Shown: one piece after another, positions 24,176 through 31,896 of the stretch
How positions within the stretch are numbered: the stretch's first letter is position 1
Layout: each line of letters starts with the position of its first letter
Source of the DNA: Arthrobacter sp. ES3-54
GTDB taxonomy: Bacteria; Actinomycetota; Actinomycetes; Actinomycetales; Micrococcaceae
Length of the DNA stretch: 38,747 bases
Assembly: GCF_029504395.1 (NCBI RefSeq)
Contig: NZ_JAQFIF010000025.1
Location: 1-38,747 of the forward strand
Reading direction: 5' to 3'
The notes under the pieces: generated by a model
The model's database searches: none
Told to the model about the DNA's origin: nothing
The model's input: only the letters and a program-made list of their open reading frames with translations
Program-made: the position numbers and the translations under genes

Positions 24176-24582
24176 GTGCCCTCGCCCCTGGCGAGTCCGG
24201 CCCAGCCCAGCTGCTCACGCTGCTTTCGACTCAGCGATGCCACCACGAGGTCGTAGGAATCCTCCACCATGTCCCGGATCATGTCGTCCGGCAGCGATCC
24301 GTCCAGCCGGACCCCGTTCCAGTGCGTCTTGTTCATATGCCAGGCGCCGGTGATTTCCGGATGGATGGCCCGCAGCTGTTCGGCCAGGGCCGGCTCGCAT
24401 TTGAGGCTCACGGACCAGTCCGCCGCGTCCATGGCGGACAACGCAAACATCTTGGCGTCCTGCCGCGCGCCGCCCGCCACGGCAGCCCGCACCTTGAAGA
24501 CGGATGTCTCCGGACCGAACGGAAAGTCCTCAAAGGCGCCGGGGAAGCTCAGGCAGATCCCGCGGAGGGTGGCAACGTCCAT
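24172..24582 (-). CDS. MmcQ/YjbR family protein
   Basis: Protein of 136 aa of the MmcQ/YjbR (CyaY-like fold) family. Family marks: an N-terminal helix ending LSFPGAFEDFPFGPETSVFK, a strand KMFALSAMDAADWSVSLKCE, the GAWHMNKTHWNGVRLDG block, and a closing helix MVEDSYDLVVASLSRKQREQ. Some members are described as DNA-binding, but the biological role is not settled. It leads a two-gene unit with DUF1990. Confidence 0.87.
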   Translation of the reverse strand: MDVATLRGICLSFPGAFEDFPFGPETSVFKVRAAVAGGARQDAKMFALSAMDAADWSVSLKCEPALAEQLRAIHPEITGAWHMNKTHWNGVRLDGSLPDDMIRDMVEDSYDLVVASLSRKQREQLGWAGLARGEGT

Positions 24583-24606
24583 GACACGAGCCTATCCGGC
24601 TGCGGC

Positions 24607-25833
24607 CTACCCGGCTGTGCGGGCATCGCCGATGCTGTGCAGCCCTTCCGGGGTGGTGCCGTTGACTTCGTAGTCGCCCACGGTGCGGGCCTTGAACACG
24701 GCCGGGTTGTGGGTGGCCACGGTCCGGGCGTTGCGCCAGTGCCGGTCCAGCGACTTGGACTGCGACGTGGCGGATGCCCCCGTCACGTGGAAGAGCTGCT
24801 GGGCCGCGGACTGGACGAGCTCGGGCACCAGCAGCTGGGCCTTTTCCACCGCGATTTCGCCGCGGACGTAGCGCTGGTCCGGGGTGAGGTTCAGGTCCGG
24901 GTCCGCGCCGGCGTCGAGCTCCCGGGCGGCGGCCAGCACCACGGACTCCGCCGCGAAGACCTTGGCGGAGAGCTGGCCCACGAGCTGCAGGATCAGCGGG
25001 TCGCTGCGGAACAGCTCGCCGGAACCGGTGTTGAACGTGCGTTTGCGGTCGCGGACCAGTACCCGGGCGTCGGCCAGCGCGGCCCGGCCGATTCCCGCCA
25101 GGACGGCGAGCAGGACCAGCTGGAAGAAAGCCGGCTCGTGCGTGGTGGATTCCGAGCGCCTGATGATGTTGGCGTCCGGAACAACGGCGTCGCGGAAGAT
25201 CGTGGTGCCGGTGCCGGTCAGCTGCTGGCCAAAGCCGTCCCAGTCGTCGAGGATCTCGACCCCCGGCTGGGTGGTGTTGACCACGGCGTACTGGCGGCCC
25301 TCCACGCCCTCGGTGCTGGCCATGACGGCAATCCACTCGGCGAAGATGGTGCCGGTGGTGTAATACTTCCTGCCGTTGAGCAGCCAGTCCCCGCCGTGGC
25401 GCGTCAGCTTGGTTCCGGTGGTTCCGAGGACGTTTCCGGACTTCTCCGTGGCGGCGTTTCCAAAGATCTCGCCCGCCACCACCTTCGGGTACCAGCGGTT
25501 CCGGAACGCAACGGATTCCAGGCCGACCGTTTCCACGAAGGCGAAGTGCGAGCGGTAGAGGTGGGCCACGGAGGAATCCGCCTCGGCGAGTTCGATGAGC
25601 AGCCGGAAGAAGGGCTCAAAGCCGATTCCGTCGCCGCCGTGTTCCACAGGCACCCGCAGCCGGCCGAAGCCTTCCTCGTTCAGCCAGCGGACCTGCTCGA
25701 AGGGCAGGACCCGGTCCTGCTCGCGGGCCAGCGCCCCCTCGGCGATCCGGGCAAACACGGGCCGGAAACGCTCCGCCAGCTTCTCGTAGGCGGCGTAGGC
25801 CGAGATGTCAGCGGTCTTCAGTGCCTCGCTCAT
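24607..25833 (-). CDS. FMNH2-dependent sulfur-acquisition monooxygenase, DszC/SfnB type (acyl-CoA dehydrogenase fold)
   Basis: Protein of 408 aa with the acyl-CoA dehydrogenase fold but from the branch of reduced-flavin oxygenases used in sulfur scavenging. Supporting blocks are VRWLNEEGFGRLRVPVEHGG (48-67), SSVAHLYRSHFAFVE, the flavin-binding NAATEKSGNVLGTTGTKL, LLNGRKYYTTG, and near the end HVTGASATSQSKSLDRHWRN followed by RTVATHNP, which mirrors the C-terminal active-site region of DszC. A true acyl-CoA dehydrogenase would have a catalytic Glu near the end; this has the monooxygenase pattern. It needs FMNH2 from a reductase not encoded here. The start overlaps the previous gene's stop (ATGA, 25830-25833) and GGAGG precedes it. 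It is the last gene of the riboswitch-controlled left arm. Confidence 0.82.
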   Translation of the reverse strand: MSEALKTADISAYAAYEKLAERFRPVFARIAEGALAREQDRVLPFEQVRWLNEEGFGRLRVPVEHGGDGIGFEPFFRLLIELAEADSSVAHLYRSHFAFVETVGLESVAFRNRWYPKVVAGEIFGNAATEKSGNVLGTTGTKLTRHGGDWLLNGRKYYTTGTIFAEWIAVMASTEGVEGRQYAVVNTTQPGVEILDDWDGFGQQLTGTGTTIFRDAVVPDANIIRRSESTTHEPAFFQLVLLAVLAGIGRAALADARVLVRDRKRTFNTGSGELFRSDPLILQLVGQLSAKVFAAESVVLAAARELDAGADPDLNLTPDQRYVRGEIAVEKAQLLVPELVQSAAQQLFHVTGASATSQSKSLDRHWRNARTVATHNPAVFKARTVGDYEVNGTTPEGLHSIGDARTAG

Positions 25834-27275
25834 CGAGCGTCCTCCAAAACGTTCTGTGCCTGCTCGGCCGTTGCCGAGTTGGCGGTGAAGGCGCCGCGGT
25901 AGCTGCGGGCCGGGTGCCGGTCATTGAGCCCGGCGCCGTTCCCTCCGGCGCCGAACAGCTTTTCTCGCAGAGTGCCTTCCGCGTAGTCCTGCTGGGCCAG
26001 GCCGCGGCGGCGCAGCTCGGGCAGCACGTGTTCGATGAAGTCGGTGTACGAATCCGGAATCAGCTGGTTGATGATGTTGATGCCGTCCACGCCGGCGTCC
26101 TGCCACTCCTCGAGGCGGTCCACGATCTGTTCCGGGGTCCCCAGGACGCGGTGGGCACGGCTGCGGAAATTGGCCACATCACGCAGGGTCGGGTTGCCGC
26201 CGGGCACCGATCTGCGCAGGCTGTCCAGGTGCCCCTGGGTGCCTTCGGTGTGGAACTCGCCAAGCGGGGTATCGAGATCCAGGCCGCCGAGGTCCACGCC
26301 GGCTCCGCCGCCGATGTGGGCGATCAGCGCCCCGGAGTCCAGGTACTCGTCCAGCTCCGCGGCCTTGCGGGCGGCTTCCGCCTCGGTGCTTGCGACGATG
26401 AAGTGGAGCCCCTGGAAGAACTTCACGTCCTCGGCGAGCCGCCCGGCGGCGACGGCCTGCTGCCGCACGGACGCGGTGTATTCGGCTGCTGCGGCCGGGT
26501 TCGGGGACAGCATGAAGGTGGCCTCGGCGTGGGCGGCGCAGAACTGCTGCCCGCGGCCGGAGCTGCCGGCCTGGAACAGCACGGGTGTGCGCTGCGGCGA
26601 GGGAGCGGACAGGTGCGGCCCGTCGATGGAGTACCGGTCGCCGCGGTGGTAGATCTTGTGGACCTTGTCCGGATCCGCGTGGATGCCGTTCGCCTTGTCC
26701 TGGACCAGCGCACCGTCGTCCCACGACCCTTCCCACAGTTTGTAGGCGGCCGCCACGTATTCGTCCGCCCAGGCGTAGCGGTCATCGTGGGCGACCAGGC
26801 CGTCGCCGAAGTTCCGGTGGGCGTTCTCCGCCGCGCTGGTCACGATGTTCCATGCCGCACGCCCCTGGGAGAGGTGGTCCAGGGTTGAGATCTGGCGGGC
26901 GAACTGGAAGGGGTGGCTTTGGACCACCGATGACGTCGCCGCCAGACCGATGTTGCGCGTCGTGGCGGCGAGCGCACCGAGGAGGATCAGCGGGTCGTTG
27001 GCAGGCACCTGCATGCCGCGCCGCACGTGCGGGGCCCAGCCGCCGTCGTCGTTCCCGTACAGGCCCACCACGTCGGCGAAGAACATCACATCGAACTTGG
27101 CGTCCTCCAGCTGCCGGGCCAGGCTGGTCCACAGCTCCAGCTCATTGAAGCGGTGCTGCTGCGCCGCCGGGTGCCGCCATTGGCCGCCCATGATGTGGCT
27201 TGTGGTGTTCATAACGAAGGCGCTCAGCAGCAGCCTGGGCCGTCCGTCAGGGTGTGCAGTGTCAGCGGTGGCCAT
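25830..27275 (-). CDS. NtaA/DmoA/DszA-family FMN-dependent monooxygenase
   Basis: Luciferase-like TIM-barrel oxygenase of 481 aa. The N-terminus (LLLSAFVMNTTSHIMGGQWR), the block FDVMFFADVVGLYG and the stretch QISTLDHLSQGRAAWNIVTS followed by ENAHRNFG are hallmarks of the NtaA/SnaA/DszA/DmoA group, which attack organosulfur or amine compounds using FMNH2 and O2. PVLFQAGSSGRGQQFCA lines the flavin site. The C-terminus has GTPEQIVDRLEEW. Substrates in this group range from dimethyl sulfide and dibenzothiophene sulfone to nitrilotriacetate; SAM-riboswitch control and the DszC-like neighbour point to sulfur. The start ATG 27275 follows AAGGAAAGGGG. Confidence 0.85.
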   Translation of the reverse strand: MATADTAHPDGRPRLLLSAFVMNTTSHIMGGQWRHPAAQQHRFNELELWTSLARQLEDAKFDVMFFADVVGLYGNDDGGWAPHVRRGMQVPANDPLILLGALAATTRNIGLAATSSVVQSHPFQFARQISTLDHLSQGRAAWNIVTSAAENAHRNFGDGLVAHDDRYAWADEYVAAAYKLWEGSWDDGALVQDKANGIHADPDKVHKIYHRGDRYSIDGPHLSAPSPQRTPVLFQAGSSGRGQQFCAAHAEATFMLSPNPAAAAEYTASVRQQAVAAGRLAEDVKFFQGLHFIVASTEAEAARKAAELDEYLDSGALIAHIGGGAGVDLGGLDLDTPLGEFHTEGTQGHLDSLRRSVPGGNPTLRDVANFRSRAHRVLGTPEQIVDRLEEWQDAGVDGINIINQLIPDSYTDFIEHVLPELRRRGLAQQDYAEGTLREKLFGAGGNGAGLNDRHPARSYRGAFTANSATAEQAQNVLEDAR

Positions 27276-27336
27276 GGGGCCCCTTTCCTTGCAATGTGAA
27301 AATCATGGCAATGCGAAATTCATGAAAAACGTGTGG

Positions 27337-28694
27337 TCAGCGCGCGACGGCGGGTTCCCGGCTTTCAGCGGCCGCTTCGGCACGTGCTTCACCCGGCAGT
27401 TCGGTTTCGCCGAGGGCGCGGTCCTTCGTCTCCGGTGACTTGAGGGTGGCCACGATGGTGATGGCCGAGACGGCGAGGAAGTAGACGACCACCCAGACCG
27501 GATTTCCGCCGCCGGCGGCCAACAGGGCCGTGGCGACCAGCGGTGCCAGCCCGCCGCCGAGCACCGAACCGATCTGGTAGCCGATGGACACCCCGCTGAA
27601 GCGGACACGTGTGCTGAAGAGTTCCGAGAAGAACGCCGCCTGCGGGCCGTACATCGCGTCATGCCCGATGTTGAGGCCGGCCACGACGCCGAGGATGATC
27701 AGCAGGATGTTGCCCGTGTCCAACAGCCAGAAGAACGGAATGATGGCTGCAGCGCTGGCCCGCCGAAGAGATAGACCGATCGGCGGCCGAACCGGTCAGA
27801 CAACGCGCCCCAGACCGGCACGGTGACAAGGCCCAGCGCCGACGCGATCAGGACTGCCGTCAGCCCGGTATTGCGGTCGGTGCCGGACACTTGGGTCAGG
27901 TACGTCAGGATGAAAACGGTATAGACGTAGTAGAAGGCGTTCTGGGCAATGCGGAGGCCCGTGGTCAGCAGGATCTCGCGTGGGTGTGTCTTCAAACTCT
28001 CCAGCACCGGGCGGCCCGCAACAGTCTGGACGGACTGAACGTGCTTGAACTCCGGGCTGTCCTCGACGGAAAGGCGGATGGCCAGGCCCACGGCCACCAG
28101 GACCAGGCTCGCAACGAAGGGCACGCGCCAGCCCCATGCCAGGAACTGCTCATCGCTCAGCGAGTTCTCCAGCACCAGCAGGACGCCGGTGGCCAGGAGC
28201 ATGCCGGAGGTTGGGCCCAGTTGCGTGGCGCTGGAAGTCAGCCCGCGTTTTTTGGGGGCCGCGTGTTCCACGGTCATGAGGGCGGCACCGGCCCACTCGG
28301 CCCCGTATCCGATGCCCTGGATCACGCGCAGGAGGAGCAGCAGGGCCGGCGCCACCCAGCTGATCTGGGCGTAGGTGGGCAGGAGCCCGATTGCGGTGGT
28401 GGCCAGTCCGGTCAAGAGCAGCGAGGCCACGAGGACAGATTTCCGGCCGATCCTGTCGCCGTAGTGGCCGCCCAGCACACCGCCGATGGGCCGGGCAACA
28501 AACCCGACGGCGTAGGTGGCGAACGCGGCAATCGTGCCCACGAGGGGGTCGGCCGGGGCGAAGAAGAGGGGGCCGAATACGGTCGCCGCGGCGAGGCCGT
28601 ACAGGACGAAGTCGTAGCCCTCAATGGTGGTGCCGATGAAGCTGGCAACGGCCACCTTCCCGGTCATTTTCTGCGGGCGTGTTTCAGTACTCAT
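27337..28694 (-). pseudogene. MFS transporter of the metabolite:H+ symporter type, frameshifted
   Basis: First gene of the left arm, starting ATG 28694 behind AGGAGACC. The first part reads normally: VASFIGTTIEGYDFVLYGLA, RPIGGVLGGHYGDRIGRKS (the MFS loop 2-3 motif), then VIQGIGYGAEWAGAALM, all typical of metabolite:H+ symporters. After SDRFGRRSVYLFGG the frame runs out quickly, while the next frame continues with AAAIIPFFWLLDTGNILLII and goes on to 27337. Restoring one G in the run at 27759-27761 (CCC on plus) would give one protein of about 451 aa with 12 helices. Loss of one base in a short G-run is either a true mutation or a sequencing error. It likely imported the organosulfur substrate of the oxygenases behind it. 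Confidence 0.85.
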
Positions 28695-28780
28695 ATGCGG
28701 TCTCCTGGCGTATGCCGGGAAAGCGCTGCCTCCGGGATTCAGGCTGCCAGGGCCGGAAATCCGAGCGGAAGACGGCGCCT

Positions 28781-28872
28781 TCTCCATCGGTCCTGGCGGT
28801 AGCACCGTCCTCATCGAGGGGGTTGCTGCGGCGTCACGGAGCCAGATCTCTCAGCCGCTCGGGATGGTTATG
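28781..28872 (-). promoter_or_regulatory. SAM-I-type riboswitch of the MFS-monooxygenase operon
   Basis: On the minus strand the aptamer reads CCATC (P1), CCGAGCGGCTGAGAGA, then GCCGCAGCAACC, a short P3 hairpin, GGTGCTACCGCCAGGACC and GATGG (P1'). These are the SAM-I core elements (GAG-x-GGC-x-GAGGGA-like, GCAACC, GGTGCTA) in the right order, with P1 and P2 (GCGGC/GCCGC) able to pair. The end of the aptamer is about 87 bases before the MFS start, leaving room for an expression platform. High SAM should switch off the operon. It is nearly identical in core to the plus-strand riboswitch at 29537. Confidence 0.88.
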
Positions 28873-28905
28873 AATCCATCTCACACGGCAAGGTGGCGGA
28901 TACGG

Positions 28906-28933
28906 AAAAAGCCGGTCACATTTTGTAACCGAC
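28906..28933 (-). terminator. Terminator of the CoA-binding protein gene
   Basis: On the minus strand GTCGGTTACA and TGTGACCGGC pair over 10 bp (with G-T pairs) around an AAA loop and are followed by TTTTT. It lies about 35 bases behind the CoA-binding protein stop and just upstream of the MFS riboswitch, so it separates the two transcripts. Confidence 0.75.
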
Positions 28934-28967
28934 TCTTCCAAACCTGTTGATCGTGTTTCCTGGGCCG

Positions 28968-29393
28968 CTAGAGGCCAACGCGCCACCCTTCGCGGGCGGG
29001 GCACTCGTTCACGACGACGTCCAGCCCGGCGGCCTTGGCGCGCTCCACCGCGGCGTCATCGAAGACGCCCAGTTGCAGCCAGACGGCCTTGGCGCCCACG
29101 GCGATGGCCTCGTCTATGACGGCCCCCACCTTCTGGGAGTTGACGAAGCAGTCCACGACGTCGATCGGGTGTTTCGCCGCGGGGATCTCCGCCAGGGAGC
29201 GGTACCCCTTCTCGCCGTGGACGTCGTCTCCGGGCAGGTTGACCGGAATGATTTCCATGCCCATCCGGTCACGTACATACAGGGAGACCTCGTACGCCGA
29301 GCGCCACTGGTTGGTGGTCAGGCCGACCACCGCCCACGTGCCTTTGGTTCGCATGAGGCGGTCAATGACTGCCGGATCGTTAACGTGGGCCAT
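28968..29393 (-). CDS. CoA-binding domain protein (YccU-like), copy 1
   Basis: Protein of 141 aa with the Rossmann-like CoA-binding fold of the YccU/succinyl-CoA-synthetase alpha family: WAVVGLTTNQWRSAYEVSLY (20-39), then IPVNLPGDDVHGEKGYRSLA, then IDVVDCFVNSQKVGAVIDEA and KAVWLQLGVFDDAAVERAKA with a conserved C in VVNECP. The biochemical role of stand-alone members is unknown. The start ATG 29393 follows AGGAGT. It sits between the two riboswitch arms but has its own terminator, and I do not see a riboswitch in front of it. A paralogue closes the right arm (34447), so the family is tied twice to this locus. Confidence 0.88.
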   Translation of the reverse strand: MAHVNDPAVIDRLMRTKGTWAVVGLTTNQWRSAYEVSLYVRDRMGMEIIPVNLPGDDVHGEKGYRSLAEIPAAKHPIDVVDCFVNSQKVGAVIDEAIAVGAKAVWLQLGVFDDAAVERAKAAGLDVVVNECPAREGWRVGL

Positions 29394-29502
29394 GCATCAA
29401 CCATACTCCTGCAACCTTTCCGGGCAATCGTCGAATAAATGACTGATTCCAACCGTCCGCGCACCGCCGTGAACGAATATTACAGCGCCGAAGGCGCGGA
29501 TT

Positions 29503-29530
29503 TTGTGGAATCCTGCACTTCGGTTCTAGT
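29503..29530 (+). promoter_or_regulatory. Possible promoter of the right-arm operon
   Basis: TTGTGG (29503-29508) and TCTAGT (29525-29530) are 16 bases apart and would start transcription near 29537, exactly where the riboswitch begins. The boxes are only moderate matches. Confidence 0.4.
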
Positions 29531-29536
29531 AGGTAG

Positions 29537-29690
29537 TGACCATCCCGAGCGGCCGAGAGACCTGGATCGATGAAGCCGCAGCAACCCCCGGTGACGTGAG
29601 ACGACCATTCCCACGGAACTGTTCCGCTCTCTTTCGATGCAATTCGAGGGAACTGGAGGAACCAGGGTGCTACTGCCAGGACCGATGGAG
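29537..29690 (+). promoter_or_regulatory. SAM-I-type riboswitch of the acs-sfnG-metY operon
   Basis: The aptamer core is CCATC (P1, 29540-29544), CCGAGCGGCCGAGAGA, then CGATGAAGCCGCAGCAACC, an unusually long P3 insertion (about 29590-29663), GGTGCTACTGCCAGGACC, and GATGG (P1', 29684-29688). All conserved SAM-I parts are in order. The ribosome site GGAG (29687-29690) overlaps the 3' strand of P1 and lies seven bases before the ATG at 29698. SAM binding, which stabilises P1, could therefore hide the ribosome site directly. SAM-I control is the known role of the class; the mode of action here is inferred. Confidence 0.9.
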
Positions 29691-29697
29691 TGCCGCA

Positions 29698-31896
29698 ATG
29701 ACCCCTGAGAATTCTTCCGCCCTGCCCACCTTTGCCCGGACCGTGTCCGAGGCATCCCCACAAACCACTTCGGACGCGACGGCGAACGAAGCAGGGCTGC
29801 GTGACGCGCCCGGCTCCTCTCGCGGCTCTTCGGGATGGTCCCTGACCGAGCCCACGGACGGCGCAGTGCACGGCGCCCCCACCGACGGACCGGCGCGTCA
29901 CCGCAGCACCACCCCCCGGCACAGCGGCACAGCCACCGCAGGGACCCTCCAGGCAGAGACGGTTGCGTTCTGGGAAACCCAGGCCCTCCGCCTCGACTGG
30001 GCGGACTTGCCCGCCGGCTCCACGGACGGCGGCAAGCCCTGGCACTCCGCGCACCGCCGCGTCCCGGCCGACGTCGAGGCTGGCACCGGCCCGCAGATCA
30101 CCTGGTTCGAAGGCGGCAGGCTCAATGTCGCCTACAACTGCGTCGACCGCCATGTAGCGGCGGGACGCGGGGACAAAGTGGCCCTGCACTTCGAGGGCGA
30201 GCCCGGTGACCGCCGTGCCGTGACCTACGCCGAACTCCAGCGCGAGGTGTCCAGGGCCGCCAATGCCCTCCTGGACCTGGGCATCACCAAGGGTGACCGC
30301 GTGGTCATCTACCTCCCGGTCATCCCCGAAACCGTGATCATCACCCTCGCCGTGGCCCGCATCGGCGCCATCCATTCCCTGGTCTTCGGCGGTTTCTCCG
30401 CCGAGGCTTTGAAGTTCCGGGTGGAGGATACCGGCGCCAAGCTCCTGGTCACCACCGACGGCCAGTTCCGCCGCGGCACCGCCGTGCCGGTCAAGGACAA
30501 CGCGGATGCCGCCGTCTCCGGCGACAACGCGATCGAGCACGTCCTGGTGGTCAACCGGACCACTCCGGCGGATGAGCTCGGGACCGTCCCGATGACCGCG
30601 GGCCGCGATGTGTGGTGGCACGACGCCGTCGGGACCGCCTCCGACGTCCACGAAGCCGAGGCGTTCGACGCCGAGACGCCGCTGTTCATCATGTACACCT
30701 CCGGCACCACCGGCAAGCCCAAGGGCCTGGTCCACACTTCCGGCGGCTACCTCACGCAGGCGTCCTGGAGCTTCGAGCACCTGTTCAGCAACCCCGACCC
30801 CGCGCTGCGGGACCAAGACGTGCACTGGTGCACGGCCGACCTCGCCTGGGTCACCGCGCACACCTACGAGCTCTACGGCCCGCTCTCCAACGGCGCCACG
30901 CAGGTCATTTTCGAGGGCACACCCAACACCCCGCACCCGGGCCGGCACTTTGAGATCATCGAACGCTACCGGGTCACGCAGTACTACACCGCGCCCACCC
31001 TGGTCCGCTCCCTCATGGGCTGGTTCCCGGACGGCGTCCCGGACACGTACAACCTCTCCTCCATCCGTCTCCTCGGCACGGTGGGCGAGGCCATCAACCC
31101 CGAGGCCTGGCGCTGGTTCCGGACCAACATCGGCGCCGGCACCGCCCCGGTGGTGGACACCTGGTGGCAGTCCGAAACCGGCGCCACCATCCTCTCCCCC
31201 GCCCCGACGGACGCCGCGTTCAAGCCAGGCTGCGCGGCCCGCCCGCTGCCCGGCGTCAGCACGCGCATCGTGGACGACGCCGGCAATACGGTTCCGCCGG
31301 GCGTCCAGGGTTTCATCGTGGTGGACTCCCCCGGACCGGCGATCGCCCGGACGGTCTGGGGGGACCCGCGCCGCTACTTCGATTCGTACTGGCGCCAATA
31401 CGCCGAACAGGGCTGGTTCCTCGCCGGTGACGGCGCCAAGTACGACGACGACGGCGACATCTGGATCCTCGGGCGGGTGGATGACACCCTCAACGTCTCG
31501 GGACACCTGCTCTCCACCATTGAGATCGAGTCGGCGCTCGTCTCCCACCCGGACGTGGTGGAGGCCGGCGTCTGCCCGGTCGCGGACCCCAAGACCGGCC
31601 ACGCGATCGTCGCGTTCGTGGTGCTGAAGGATTCGGCGGCCACCGAGGACATCGCGTCCGAGCTGAAGGCCCACGTCGCGAAGGCGATCGGGCCGATCGC
31701 GAAGCCGCGGGACGTCGTCGTCGTTCCCGATGTGCCCAAGACCCGCAGCGGCAAGATCATGCGCCGGCTGCTGACCCAGCTGTTCGAAAGAACCACGCTC
31801 GGGGACACCACGTCGCTTCAGAACGAACCATCCATCGCGGACATCCAGGATGTGCTGCGCACCCGAAATACCCCGGAAGTAAAGGACCACTCATGA
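29698..31896 (+). CDS. acs: Acetate-CoA ligase (acetyl-CoA synthetase, AMP-forming)
   Basis: Makes acetyl-CoA from acetate, ATP and CoA. It is 732 aa from ATG 29698, chosen because GGAG precedes it; the open frame reaches to 29536 but that part is the riboswitch. ANL-family motifs: YTSGTTGKPKG (333-343), VVDTWWQSETG (485-495), whose Trp favours acetate-sized acids, and the hinge and catalytic end with K686 in TRSGKIMRR, the lysine usually controlled by acetylation. The first 85 residues are a Ser/Thr/Ala/Pro-rich extension not found in typical enzymes of about 650 aa. Its stop overlaps the sfnG start (ATGA). Being in a SAM-controlled operon with metY is unusual; recycling the acetate released by MetY would explain it. 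Confidence 0.92.
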   Translation: MTPENSSALPTFARTVSEASPQTTSDATANEAGLRDAPGSSRGSSGWSLTEPTDGAVHGAPTDGPARHRSTTPRHSGTATAGTLQAETVAFWETQALRLDWADLPAGSTDGGKPWHSAHRRVPADVEAGTGPQITWFEGGRLNVAYNCVDRHVAAGRGDKVALHFEGEPGDRRAVTYAELQREVSRAANALLDLGITKGDRVVIYLPVIPETVIITLAVARIGAIHSLVFGGFSAEALKFRVEDTGAKLLVTTDGQFRRGTAVPVKDNADAAVSGDNAIEHVLVVNRTTPADELGTVPMTAGRDVWWHDAVGTASDVHEAEAFDAETPLFIMYTSGTTGKPKGLVHTSGGYLTQASWSFEHLFSNPDPALRDQDVHWCTADLAWVTAHTYELYGPLSNGATQVIFEGTPNTPHPGRHFEIIERYRVTQYYTAPTLVRSLMGWFPDGVPDTYNLSSIRLLGTVGEAINPEAWRWFRTNIGAGTAPVVDTWWQSETGATILSPAPTDAAFKPGCAARPLPGVSTRIVDDAGNTVPPGVQGFIVVDSPGPAIARTVWGDPRRYFDSYWRQYAEQGWFLAGDGAKYDDDGDIWILGRVDDTLNVSGHLLSTIEIESALVSHPDVVEAGVCPVADPKTGHAIVAFVVLKDSAATEDIASELKAHVAKAIGPIAKPRDVVVVPDVPKTRSGKIMRRLLTQLFERTTLGDTTSLQNEPSIADIQDVLRTRNTPEVKDHS

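Noticed and set aside
29536..29697. Longer acs protein starting at 29536
   Set aside because: This part is the riboswitch. The translation has no family match, and GGAG before 29698 marks the true start.
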